The notes: generated by a model not told the origin, from the letters alone. A DNA stretch of 64,000 nt from Campylobacter ornithocola (GCF_013201605.1 NZ_CP053848.1:434001-498000), one strand, 5' to 3'; numbered from the stretch's first letter, positions 10,361 to 22,366 are shown. Translations and numbers: made by a program.

Positions 10361-11032
10361 ATGACGCAATTATTATTAAGTATAGATTGGACGCCTTTTT
10401 TAGTTTCCATAAAGCTTTCTATTATTACTTGTATAATTTTATTTTGTTTTTGCGTACCTCTTGCTTGGGTTTTTACTTTTAAACAATTTAGGGCAAAAAA
10501 AATTTTAGAAACTATAATAACATTACCTTTAGTTTTACCACCATCTGTTGTTGGTTTTTACTTGTTGATTTTATTTTCAAAATACTCTTTTTTTGGGAAT
10601 TTTTTAGAAAAATACTTTAACATCACTTTAGCTTTTACCTTTGAAGGTTTGGTGATAGCAAGTTGTATTTATTCTTTACCTTTTATGTTTAATCCTTTAT
10701 ATAATGCAATGTCTATGATTTCTAAAAATATTATAGAAGCTAGTTTTTCTTTGGGAAAAAATTCTTTCACGACGCTTTTTAAAGTAATTTTGCCTAGTAT
10801 TAAACCGGCTATACTCAGTGCTTTAGTGATAAGTTTTGCACATACTATGGGTGAGTTTGGTATAGTATTAATGATAGGTGGTTCTTTAAGTGGAGAAACA
10901 AAAGTAGCTAGTATTGCTATATATGAAAGTATGGAAAATTTAGATTTTACCACAGCTCATATTTATAGTCTTATACTTTTAATTTTTAGTTTTGTTGTTT
11001 TATTAAGTGTGAATTTATTAAAAAACAAATAG
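10361..11032 (+). CDS. modB: molybdate ABC transporter permease
   Basis: ModB forms the membrane channel of the molybdate importer. The protein is 223 residues with about five membrane segments, close to E. coli ModB. It carries LPLVLPPSVVGFYLL near residue 60 and the ATPase-contacting loop EASFSLGKNSFTTLFKVILP followed by AHTMGEFGIVLMIGGS. No modA or modC lies next to it: upstream is a polyamine gene, downstream a region of small decayed genes. It therefore looks like the survivor of a broken mod operon, unless the ATPase and binding protein are encoded elsewhere. Confidence 0.88.
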   Translation: MTQLLLSIDWTPFLVSIKLSIITCIILFCFCVPLAWVFTFKQFRAKKILETIITLPLVLPPSVVGFYLLILFSKYSFFGNFLEKYFNITLAFTFEGLVIASCIYSLPFMFNPLYNAMSMISKNIIEASFSLGKNSFTTLFKVILPSIKPAILSALVISFAHTMGEFGIVLMIGGSLSGETKVASIAIYESMENLDFTTAHIYSLILLIFSFVVLLSVNLLKNK

Positions 11033-11122
11033 CAAAGACTTATTCTGTTGCGTAATAAAATATAGATAATTAAGAATATCAATCATTGAAACTAAATTAT
11101 GTTAATAACTATAAGTGCCTAT

Positions 11123-11326
11123 TTAAATTTTTTCTATTTCTTCTAAAATTTCGTTTTCAATGTTTAGTAAATCTTCATATGTTTTTTTATGATATTCTAA
11201 GAGACTATCATATTTAAAACCAAGCATTACTATATGGTATAAATTTGGTTTATATTTTCTCCAATTATACAAAGTGCTAACATCAATATCTAATTCATAT
11301 ACCATATCTCGCTTTGTTTTCTTCAA
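11123..11326 (-). CDS. small helix-turn-helix protein
   Basis: A 67-residue protein. The first half reads like a helix-turn-helix (YELDIDVSTLYNWRKYKP) followed by LYHIVMLGFKYDSLLEY; the tail is acidic and helical. The start is a TTG at 11326, supported by AAGGAT eight bases upstream. Such small regulators are common in Campylobacter prophages and islands. Target unknown. It points away from the broken TM2 gene and may have regulated it. Confidence 0.55.
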   Translation of the reverse strand: MKKTKRDMVYELDIDVSTLYNWRKYKPNLYHIVMLGFKYDSLLEYHKKTYEDLLNIENEILEEIEKI

Positions 11327-11470
11327 GCTTATATCCTTAATTACAAAAAATAAATTGTATAAAGTTTTTTCTTTATTAAAAACAATTGAAATATTAAATA
11401 TATATTAAGTTATGTTGCGAAATGATTCAAAATCAAATTATGAAAATCAAAATAATAAATAAGGATTAAA

Positions 11471-11925
11471 ATGGTTGGTTTAGATTTGTATTATTCAATA
11501 GAAAACAAACTTCCAAGAAAATATCATTGGTTTACAAATTGGTATATAAAATTTGAAAAACTAAACAATGTACAATTAAATGAAGTTGCGTTTAAATTAT
11601 CAAATATAAAATTATAAATCCAACAAAGGTTTTTTGGATTTATAATTTTATATTTGGTACATTAGATATTGCTAGATTTGCTATAGGGCATTTTAAAATC
11701 GGTTTATTTAGACTCATATTTTACAATAATTGCTATCGTTTTTATTTTTCTTAAATATGAATCCTTATGATCCTTTAATAGGTTTTATTATATATATTCT
11801 TTTACTATGGAGGTCATGGACTGTGGATAGCTGATTTGTTTATGGTCGGAGTAAGTCTTAGAAATCAAAATCTAGAAAAAATTAATAATATTCTTGATGA
11901 AATTTTAGCAAAGGATAGTGTATGA
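11471..11925 (+). pseudogene. broken TM2-domain membrane protein
   Basis: A ribosome binding site AAGGAT precedes an ATG at 11471. The first frame (11471-11617, 48 codons) gives the cytoplasmic N-terminus of Campylobacter TM2 proteins (DLYYSIENKLPRKYHWF, then NNVQLNEVAFKL) and stops early. From about 11632 another frame reads IFGTLDIARFAIGHFKIGLF, a degenerate version of the TM2 hallmark (normally near GxFGxxRFYxG). After two more frame changes it ends LWIADLFMVGVSLRNQNLEK with a stop at 11925. At least three lesions are needed to explain this. A perfect 22-bp inverted repeat lies exactly at the first break. The stop overlaps the ATG of the next gene (ATGA), so the two were once translationally coupled. 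Confidence 0.6.
11601..11656. repeat. perfect 22-bp inverted repeat inside the broken TM2 gene
   Basis: Bases 11601-11622 and 11635-11656 are exact reverse complements around a 12-base loop. The left arm covers the premature stop of the first TM2 fragment, the right arm opens the second. It may be a scar of a local inverted duplication rather than a terminator; no T run follows. Confidence 0.85.
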
Positions 11926-12231
11926 ATGCTGAAAACATAAAGCTTTATGGAAAGTGAAAAATATCCTTTTGAAATTATTTTTAAAAATGATTTATTTGAA
12001 GTAGCTGTTGGAAAAGTATCAACAAATAAAAATGAAATTTCAATAGGTATTAAAACATTAATCAAGAATTTTTCTTATAAGAAAAATTCTTGTTATTTTA
12101 TTTTCCCATCTCATTTTGGAATTGAATTTTTAAAAATTTTTATTGGCGAAAGCAATAAATATAATTATAAAATTTTAAATACTATAGAACAAATAAGGAG
12201 TTTTAATGAAAATAATAAAAATATTAATTAG
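11922..12231 (+). pseudogene. small unknown protein, frameshifted
   Basis: The ATG at 11922 overlaps the TM2 stop and reads MNAENIKLYGK before a stop. A second frame from 11947 runs 94 codons (MESEKYPFEIIFKNDLFEVA and onward, ending FNENNKNIN). The simplest reading is one gene of roughly 100 codons with a one-base shift around 11955. A strong hairpin at 12064-12091 lies within the second frame, so even this frame may be a fusion of two fragments. I do not recognise the family. Confidence 0.4.
12064..12091 (+). repeat. strong hairpin within a small gene
   Basis: Thirteen-base arms (12064-12076 and 12079-12091) are perfect reverse complements with two bases between, followed by a T-rich stretch. 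It resembles a terminator but lies inside an open frame, which suggests the frame is a recombinant remnant. Confidence 0.7.
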
Positions 12232-12740
12232 CATAATGTTTGTTTTTTTTCTTTAGTACTTGTTATGATACAACACCAAAATGTGATGATAAAGTAGCAT
12301 TAAAACTTTTAGAAGAATTAACTAAGGAAGAATTTGAAAGTATCTATGTAGAAAGTTTAAATCTTACTAGAGTTGGAAATTTTGGTGTAAATACAAACGA
12401 ATTAGCAAATAAATATAAAGAATATTTGAAAAATAGCAAAGTTGATTTTTTAAATTTCAGAACTCAAGAAGAAAATGTTAAATATAAATATAAACATTGC
12501 CAAGTAGACATTAGGGCAAATTTTCCAAATACACCTGATGAGATAAAAGCACCTTCTAATTTAGTAAAAAATTTATTAGGACGAGAACTAAAAGATAAAT
12601 ATAAAACTATTGTTAATGGAAACGGTATGGAAGAGTTAAGTTTATTTTATAGAGTGCAGTTTAGTGATGATAATAAACATGTTAATGCTGAATTGTTAGA
12701 TTATTTTACATATATTTTAAGGATTGATAAGTTTTATTAA
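12206..12740 (+). CDS. exported or lipoprotein of unknown function, off-frame in a T8 tract
   Basis: AAGGAG precedes an ATG at 12206 that encodes a signal-peptide-like MKIIKILISIMFVFF and then runs into a stop. The rest of the protein (about 160 residues, from TCYDTTPKCDDKVALKLLEE on) is in another frame that opens only at a TTG at 12240. A tract of eight T at 12243-12250 lies at the junction; seven T would give one continuous protein whose signal peptide ends at a cysteine (STC), suggesting a lipoprotein. The mature part is hydrophilic with a weak repeat of LLEELTKEEFES type and no domain I recognise. As written the gene is out of frame. Confidence 0.5.
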
Positions 12741-12748
12741 TCCTTTTT
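12719..12748 (+). terminator. terminator before the rRNA operon
   Basis: A stem of about 12 bp (arms starting at 12719 and ending at 12744, one G-T pair) overlaps the stop of the exported protein gene and is followed by five T. It insulates the rRNA promoters. Confidence 0.65.
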
Positions 12749-12761
12749 AACACCTTAATTG

Positions 12762-12790
12762 TTGACTTTATATATTCTAAAACTTATAAT
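12762..12790 (+). promoter_or_regulatory. rRNA operon promoter P1
   Basis: TTGACT at 12762-12767 and TATAAT at 12785-12790 are separated by exactly 17 bases. This near-consensus sigma-70 promoter lies about 315 bases before the 16S gene. Confidence 0.7.
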
Positions 12791-12869
12791 GAATATATCT
12801 TATCTTAATTTACTCTTGTAAAAATTAAGCATATAAAATCAAAGGTTTGTCTAATATACTTAATAAAAC

Positions 12870-12891
12870 TTTAAGCTTTTATTGCTATAAT
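12870..12891 (+). promoter_or_regulatory. rRNA operon promoter P2
   Basis: A T-rich stretch followed by TTGC and TATAAT at 12886-12891 matches the Campylobacter extended -10 type. It is the second of two tandem promoters upstream of the 16S gene. Confidence 0.6.
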
Positions 12892-12957
12892 TTCATTTCC
12901 TTTTCAAATAAAAGGGAAATAAAAAGCTAAGATTTTTTGTCTTAATTTTTTAGTATT

Positions 12958-12968
12958 TGTTCTTTAAA
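12958..12968 (+). promoter_or_regulatory. boxA-like antitermination site
   Basis: TGTTCTTTAAA matches the rRNA boxA core (TGCTCTTTAA) and lies in the leader between P2 and the 16S processing stem, where NusB/NusE would bind the RNA. Confidence 0.6.
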
Positions 12969-12997
12969 TTATTAATATTGTTAATCAAATCTTATAG

Positions 12998-13032
12998 TCA
13001 ATCTTTGAAATCTAAATAAGTGATCGATTGAG
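12998..13032 (+). other. 16S rRNA processing stem, 5' arm
   Basis: This arm pairs with 14669-14701 after the 16S gene. The first 19 bases pair without error and the end pairs again after a small bulge. Such a stem brackets 16S and is the RNase III substrate. Confidence 0.8.
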
Positions 13033-13106
13033 CCAGAAAGATTTATTTTTAAATCTTAACAATCAACTTTTTCTTTGAAGAAAAAGATTAAACTTATCCA
13101 AATTAT

Positions 13107-14622
<1,516 letters not shown>

Positions 14623-14668
14623 TAGAGTACAAACTGATAAGTCTCACAACTATCAGTTCATATATAGA

Positions 14669-14701
14669 CTCAATCATCCTTGTTTAGATTTCAAAGATTG
14701 A
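14669..14701 (+). other. 16S rRNA processing stem, 3' arm
   Basis: Reverse complement of the leader arm at 12998-13032, lying between the 16S end and tRNA-Ala. Confidence 0.8.
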
Positions 14702-14716
14702 TGAAAAGCTAATTTT

Positions 14717-14792
14717 GGGGAATTAGCTCAGCTGGGAGAGCGCCTGCTTTGCACGCAGGAGGTCAGCGGTTCGATCCCGCTATTCTCCACCA
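14717..14792 (+). tRNA. tRNA-Ala (anticodon TGC)
   Basis: A 76-base cloverleaf: acceptor GGGGAAT pairing with ATTCTCC, D arm with AGCTCAGCTGGGAGAGC, anticodon loop CTTTGCACG with TGC, T loop GTTCGATCC, and encoded CCA. It lies in the 16S-23S spacer as is usual in Campylobacter. Confidence 0.98.
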
Positions 14793-14800
14793 TTTATTAA

Positions 14801-14877
14801 GGGCCTATAGCTCAGCTGGTTAGAGTGCACCCCTGATAAGGGTGAGGTCACAAGTTCAAGTCTTGTTAGGCCCACCA
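14801..14877 (+). tRNA. tRNA-Ile (anticodon GAT)
   Basis: A 77-base cloverleaf eight bases after tRNA-Ala: acceptor GGGCCTA pairing with TAGGCCC, anticodon loop CTGATAA with GAT, T loop GTTCAAGTC, and encoded CCA. Confidence 0.98.
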
Positions 14878-15326
14878 TAAAAAAGGTTTGTTTATCAATT
14901 CCAAATTAAAGTTTTAAAACTTAAAGTAAGTATATAAATAATAAAAATAATTAAAGTATTTTCTTTATTGATTTATTTTTAAATTATTTAAACTCTTTAT
15001 ATATACTTCCTTTAGGTTTTAAAGCCTAAGCTAAATAAATAATAGAATATATTTATATATTAGATTAGTTATTTAATGTTATTTGAATTATCATTGTTAA
15101 GAGTCACAAGCAAGTTTTAATAAAAACAATTTTACAGGACTTGTTAAAGGATAAAACCTAACTATCTTTTCTTTAGCTTTTAGTTAAAGACAAGTTTTAA
15201 ACTCACAGCTTAGTTAGACTAATATTTTAGTTTTATTAAGTGTTTAAATGCTTTCCGTCTTAAGATAGTAAAGTCTTATCATAAAAACTTTAACAAGGAA
15301 GTGATGCGTTTTAGAATGAATTAAAA
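14878..15326 (+). other. rRNA internal spacer without genes
   Basis: About 450 bases of AT-rich spacer between tRNA-Ile and 23S. I see no gene. Its only clear element is the 5' arm of the 23S processing stem at 15282-15307. Confidence 0.8.
15282..15307 (+). other. 23S rRNA processing stem, 5' arm
   Basis: Twenty-six bases that pair with 18239-18264 beyond the 23S gene, with one G-T type mismatch. This brackets the 23S transcript for RNase III cleavage. Confidence 0.8.
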
Positions 15327-18233
<2,907 letters not shown>

Positions 18234-18238
18234 TTTAA

Positions 18239-18264
18239 GCATCACTTCCTTGTTAAGGTTTTTA
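18239..18264 (+). other. 23S rRNA processing stem, 3' arm
   Basis: Pairs with 15282-15307 upstream of 23S. Confidence 0.8.
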
Positions 18265-18402
18265 CTTGAAGCTTTGGATGTGTAACAATAACCTAAGTTT
18301 GATAGAAACTTATAGGTAGAGTTTATATTAGAACTTGCTCTTAACATTGTTTTTTAAGTATTCTTAAATTTTATGTATTTTAAAAGAGTATTTAAATAAC
18401 AA

Positions 18403-18520
18403 TGTCCGTGATTATACAGATGTGGAGACGCCTTGCTCCATCCCGAACCAAGAAGCTAAGCACATCGTGGGTGATGATACTACGCCTTACTGGCAGGGGG
18501 AAAGTAGCTCATTGCGGACT
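18403..18520 (+). rRNA. rrf: 5S ribosomal RNA
   Basis: About 118 bases from TGTCCGTGATTATACAGATG to CATTGCGGACT. The ends pair (GTCCG with CGGAC), and the loop B/C segment CCATCCCGAACCAAGAAGCTAA is typical of 5S. It lies 170 bases after 23S and closes the operon. Confidence 0.93.
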
Positions 18521-19220
18521 TGTTAATTCTTATTATTCTTACTGCTTTTAATTATAATTCTTATATATTTTTATTTAAATTAATCTTTATTTTTATGTTT
18601 TTTAGTTTAATGTTTTATACTTTTTTGTTTTTAATTATCTTAGTTAATATTTTTTTAGTGATTTAGTTAGCTTTTTAAATTTATTCTTTAGTGGTTTTTA
18701 GTTTTTTAGATATTTTATTTCTTTAAGTTTTTATTTTATTATCTTGATTGGTATTTTTATCATTCTTTTTTAGTTGTGCTTTGTTTAATCTTTAATAATA
18801 ACTAATTACTTAGTTTGTTTTTAGTTTTAGTTAAGCAATAGGTTTAATATGTATAATTTAGATAGTTTAGTTTTTCATTTATATTGGTTAGGTTGGTATA
18901 GTTATTGTTTTTAATTTTTGGTGATTATTTAAAGATTTTTTACTTTTAATGTTAGGTTTTTATAAAATTATAGATTAATTGAGATTGTATTATTTGTATT
19001 ATAGTTAAGCAAAATTACTAGTGTTAGACTTTAAAATAAATATGCTCAGTAAAGATTAATGTGTAGTTGTTTTTTTGAGTTAATTTTTAAAAATTATTTA
19101 GAAGCAAGAATAAGATTTATATGATTAGAATTTATAATAGTGAAAAAGAATATATCGATTGTATATTTGGGTGTTTAAAAAAGTATACTATATGTTAAGA
19201 AAATAAAAAGAGAGATAAAA
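18521..19220. other. T-rich, C-poor tract without genes
   Basis: About 700 bases after 5S hold no frame that looks coding on either strand. The plus strand is extremely T-rich and almost free of C: in two sampled 60-base lines (18601 and 18661) about 64 percent is T and only 2 of 60 are C. The strand bias is far beyond that of normal Campylobacter spacers. No tRNA or clear terminator was seen. Confidence 0.7.
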
Positions 19221-19240
19221 TATAATACCAATATGGTATT
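19221..19240 (+). promoter_or_regulatory. -10 box and inverted repeat over the helicase start
   Basis: TATAAT at 19221-19226 ends six bases before the ATG at 19233, so a transcript from it would start at or next to the ATG (leaderless). AATACCA at 19224-19230 and TGGTATT at 19234-19240 form a 7-bp inverted repeat around the start codon, a possible operator. Confidence 0.4.
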
Positions 19241-19820
19241 AAATAAGTTAAGAGATTTTTTAAAAAATGATAATGTTTTTTTAAGTGGTGGTGCTGGAGT
19301 TGGTAAGTCGTTTTTAACCATAGAGCTTATAAGATCATATAGAATACAAGGAAAAATTGTCATAGCATTAGGTTCTACTGCTCTTAGTGCTTTTAATATA
19401 GGCGGGGTTACTCTACATAGCTTTTTTGCTTTTAAAAGATGTCAAAATTATGATGAGCTGTATTATGAGGATAGAAAGCAAAAAGATAAATTAGAAAAAT
19501 TAAAACGAATTTTAAAACAATGTGATTTGTTGGTTATTGATGAAATTTCTATGGTAAGTACTTCTTTAATGGAGATGATTTATTATAGATTAACAAGAAG
19601 TGGTTTTAATGGTAAAATTTTATTAGTTGGGGATTTTTTTCAACTTCCCCCTGTGATCAATCACAAAGAAAATCAAATTCAAAATTCTTTGTTTCAAAAT
19701 ACTTTGTATGCTTTTTCTTCGCAAGCTTGGAGCGATTTAAAATTTATCAATTTAAAACTTAGCATTACCAAAAGAACTTTAGATAAACAATTTTATGAAT
19801 ATTTGTTTTATCCTCAATAA
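19233..19820 (+). pseudogene. Pif1-like helicase, truncated
   Basis: The 195 residues cover only the first RecA-like domain of a superfamily-1B (Pif1/RecD-type) helicase. Walker A is GGAGVGKSFLT near residue 20, Walker B is LLVIDEISMVS near 100, and motif III is LLVGDFFQLPPV near 128. The protein breaks off after NLKLSITKRTLDKQFYEYLF, where full-length Campylobacter relatives continue for roughly 250 more residues. No convincing continuation is visible downstream. The gene cannot make a working helicase. It lies between the rRNA operon and the prophage remnant. Confidence 0.8.
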
Positions 19821-20130
19821 AGTGATTAAAGTACTATTAAATAACAAACAAGGACTAAATTATTTTTTATATCTCAAAAATGTTTTTGGTTTTATAAGAT
19901 AGTTATGTTTTTATAAAAGTATTCTTAAGGCTTTGGAGGATAATTATGATGTAGGTAAATATTAAGTATTACTAAGAAACTTAAAAATTAAAATATACCA
20001 AAGCTAAGCAAAAAGAATTGATTTTATAAATAATTCAAGTAAAAAAGTAGAAATAAATTCAAAAATCAATAAGAAATTTGTTGATTTTTGGAAGATAAAA
20101 TGACTATTTTTTTTATGTTAGCTTTATTTT
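19821..20130. other. gene-free AT-rich stretch
   Basis: Short fragments with many stops in all frames. It may contain remains of the helicase C-terminus or of prophage genes, but I could not place any of them. Confidence 0.5.
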
Positions 20131-20342
20131 CCATCAACATGCCAATAGGAGTTTTTCTAAATAAGTGTTTTTATCCCCTTTTAATGGCAATGTTTTTCCT
20201 TGTATTTTAATTTTTTCACTTTCTTTAGAACTTGCAAATAAAGCATTATGATTGTTAAGTCAGTAATTTTATAATCACAACTTCGTTCTAAATTATCAAA
20301 ATTTAAAGCTTTAAACTCAAATTCTCCTAAAGCTAAAACCAT
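20131..20342 (-). pseudogene. remnant of P2 gpU-like phage tail gene
   Basis: On the minus strand an ATG at 20342 opens MVLALGEFEFKALNFDNLER, followed after one frame change by NHNALFASSKESEKIKIQGK and KGDKNTYLEKLLLAC. This is the pattern of the gpU-type tail proteins of Campylobacter Mu-like prophages. The gene is frameshifted and cut off at its 3' end. It points opposite to the other tail remnants, so the prophage was rearranged while decaying. Confidence 0.55.
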
Positions 20343-20381
20343 TTAAACTCTTTTTTGGTTTTGCAAAGTTAAAATTATCTT

Positions 20382-20487
20382 AATCAGATAGAGTTGATGA
20401 TCGCAATGTAGTAGTCGATAGGTGCTCATTAATATAGATGAGATCGGACCTGTATTGTAGGTGCAACTCCTACCACCTTATCTGATT
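20382..20487 (+). ncRNA. tRNA-like structured element (candidate)
   Basis: The segment can fold into a compact branched structure. A 9-bp outer stem (20382-20390 with 20479-20487) is one option; an alternative closing stem is 20417-20424 with 20474-20482 (one bulge). Inside are a 5-bp hairpin with 8-base loop (20425-20442) and a 5-bp stem with a 7-base loop (20457-20473) that has exactly the geometry of a tRNA T arm, loop TGCAACT. A weak 4-bp stem joins 20400-20403 and 20416-20419. It is not a standard tRNA: no proper anticodon arm, T loop degenerate. The GC content is higher than the surroundings. No known RNA family recognised. Confidence 0.35.
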
Positions 20488-20623
20488 TTAATTAACTCTT
20501 GTTGCTTTTTATTATCTTCTTTCACTTTCCCAAGCGTAATAATTGCATTGGTTTTTCCAAATTTCTTTATTTTTATGATTTTTTATATTTTTATTATATC
20601 AATAAAGTGGCGAAGAGTTAAAA

Positions 20624-20821
20624 ATGAAAGCACCTAATGTTTGTGTTTTAAAAAAATGCTACCAATAAAAGTGATAAAGAAATGGATCAAACTATTTATA
20701 TGATAGCCTAACGCTTACAAATAAACAAGAAAGCGACATAGAAGATTTAAATCTTAAATATTTTATGGCTTTGCAAAACGCTCTTAAAGATTTTTTGCAA
20801 GAAGCAGGAGTTATAGTTTAG
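20624..20821 (+). pseudogene. remnant of phage tail assembly chaperone (gpE-like)
   Basis: From an ATG at 20624 the reading KAPNVCVLKK shifts frame and continues as SDKEMDQTIYMIAS, then LTNKQESDIEDLNLKYFMAL and QNALKDFLQEAGV. The order of segments, with a short acidic middle and a helical end, fits the tail assembly proteins of Mu/P2-like Campylobacter prophages. Two or more frame changes make it non-functional. Confidence 0.5.
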
Positions 20822-20946
20822 AAGTTATAGCTCTTATAAGTCATAGTTTAAATTGGGGTTTAAATGAGGTATTAGATTTAGATTTGGAAGAATTTGAAAA
20901 AGCTTTAGAAATAGCAAAAGAGTTGTTAAAAACTAAAGCTTTTTAG
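20821..20946 (+). pseudogene. remnant of phage tail gene E'-like
   Basis: About 41 codons, EVIALISHSLNWGLNEVLDL then DLEEFEKALEIAKELLK, ending at 20946. In P2-like phages a second product is made by overlap or frameshift at the end of gene E; this fragment lies in that position. It has no start codon of its own here. Confidence 0.45.
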
Positions 20947-21251
20947 AATTTAGAAGTTGTTTGTGGTTATTTTTGGCTCTAAAAAATTTTTTAAAAAGTT
21001 TAAAAATAAGTTTTGAAATAAAAAATAAAATTTCACAACTTATTATAAATAAAGCTTGAATAAGCTGTGATAAACCAAGAAAAAAACCAACAAGAAGAAT
21101 AAACAAGGTCACAAAAAATGTTACAAAAATATTGGCAAAAAAAGAAATTTCATCACTATAGATAGTACAAAAAATGCCAATATAGCAAACAATTGCAAAG
21201 CCATATGAATAGAGATAATCTTTTTTTTGTTAAGGGCACTTTTTCATTCAT
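20933..21251 (-). pseudogene. broken small membrane protein
   Basis: On the minus strand an ATG at 21251 opens MNEKVPLTKKRLSLFIWLC; after frame changes the reading continues with a long hydrophobic stretch (TFFVTLFILLVGFFLGLSQL) and a basic end (KLFKKFFRAKNNHKQL). It looks like a phage-associated membrane protein of about 100 residues, now broken. Function unknown. Confidence 0.4.
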
Positions 21252-21286
21252 GGTAAAGATTTTAAAATACAAACACTTAAAAAGGG

Positions 21287-21671
21287 TTGAACGTGGAAAA
21301 TGCTGGAAGTATTGGAATCGGTGTTGTTTTAGGTTTAGTGACTAAAAATGCAAGTGCTGTTGGTAAAATAGTTAAAGATTTTAATAATTTAGAAAAAGTA
21401 GCAGCAAAAACCAAACTCGGCATTAGTGGCTTACAAAAACAACTAGATATCCTTAAATTAAATAGCAATCTAAGAGAAGAATTAAAAGCTCAAAGAAAAA
21501 GGGTTGCAAGATGAAATTTTTACCTTAGGAAATTTAATAAGCAGTGGGATTGTTGGTAAAAGCATAAAAGTTGGAATTGATTTTGATAGTGCAATGGTTG
21601 ATTCTAGAAAGGTTGCGAATTTTGGTGAAGGTGATGATATAAATAATTTTTTTATTTATAATTTTTTATAA
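21287..21671 (+). pseudogene. N-terminal fragment of phage tail tape measure protein
   Basis: From TTG 21287 (or GTG 21293) the reading gives SIGIGVVLGLVTKNASAVGK, then KLGISGLQKQLDILKLNSNL. After a one-base shift near 21505 it continues LQDEIFTLGNLISSGIVGKS and KVGIDFDSAMVDSRKVANFG. The FDSAM-x-D-x-x-KVANF pattern is the start of the tape measure domain of Mu-like phages. The remaining several hundred residues are missing; the frame ends inside the 3' end of the repressor gene on the other strand. Confidence 0.65.
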
Positions 21672-22300
21672 TCAATTTTATATGCTCCAATAATTCTTCC
21701 TATAATTTTTAATTCTTTAGACTTTTTAATATCGATAATAGGATATTCTTTGTTATCACTAATTAAGCACAAAGGTCTTTTTTTTAATCTTTTAATTAAA
21801 ATTTCTTTTTGATATTCAACAATATATATACCACCTTCTATGCTTGAATCATCTTTTTGAAATACAACCATTTCTCCTTCTTTTATTGTGGGTTCCATGC
21901 TGTTTCCTATCATAGTGATAATACCCATCTTTAAAAATTCTTGTAAATTAAACATGTTGTTTAATTCATTTTTATTAAAAGGTATGGTTTGTTTAATGAT
22001 ATTGTTGTCGTTAATAAAATCTGATGAAAGATAATAGTTTTTATAAAATGGAATCAATATTGTATCTTTATTGTTTATTTTCTCAGTTTGTTGTAAATTT
22101 TTATCAACTGAATTTATATAGTTATTTTGTTTATATTTTAGTTGATTAAACTTTAATATAGCATGTGATGATATCCTTTTTCGTTGCCTCCATCCTATTG
22201 CAGTAGATTTCTTAAGACCCAATTTCTCAGCCACCATTTCTAAACTAGTAACATTAAAATAAAGCTTCATTTCTTCTACTAATGTTTTAAAATTTTCCAT
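21656..22300 (-). CDS. phage-type transcriptional repressor, S24 peptidase family
   Basis: A 214-residue, CI/LexA-like repressor. The N-terminal HTH of Bac_CI type is around residues 8-45 (LEMVAEKLGLKKSTAIGWRQ); a polar linker follows; the C-terminal S24 domain has the catalytic serine in GNSMEPTIKEGEMV (about 137) and the lysine in ILIKRLKKRP (about 175). It probably represses by dimer binding and is inactivated by RecA-stimulated self-cleavage. The frame is intact while nearby phage genes are broken. It transcribes away from an inverted-repeat operator at 22314-22366, which it likely binds. Confidence 0.85.
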   Translation of the reverse strand: MENFKTLVEEMKLYFNVTSLEMVAEKLGLKKSTAIGWRQRKRISSHAILKFNQLKYKQNNYINSVDKNLQQTEKINNKDTILIPFYKNYYLSSDFINDNNIIKQTIPFNKNELNNMFNLQEFLKMGIITMIGNSMEPTIKEGEMVVFQKDDSSIEGGIYIVEYQKEILIKRLKKRPLCLISDNKEYPIIDIKKSKELKIIGRIIGAYKIDYKKL

Positions 22301-22313
22301 TTACCGCTTTCTA

Positions 22314-22366
22314 TATATAGTTATTTTATTTATAAATTATTGACATATAAATAAAATAACTATATA
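22314..22366. promoter_or_regulatory. double operator: 21-bp perfect inverted repeat
   Basis: Bases 22314-22334 and 22346-22366 are exact reverse complements separated by 11 bases. They lie between the repressor and the divergent small HTH gene. The -35 box of the rightward promoter is in the spacer and the -10 overlaps the right arm, so a protein on this site would shut off rightward transcription and, at the left arm, its own. Confidence 0.75.

Noticed and set aside
20400-20480. TPP riboswitch or ordinary tRNA in the structured element
   Set aside because: A GAGAT...ACCTG pattern recalls TPP riboswitches, but the second sensor half is missing. As a tRNA it lacks a normal anticodon arm and T loop.
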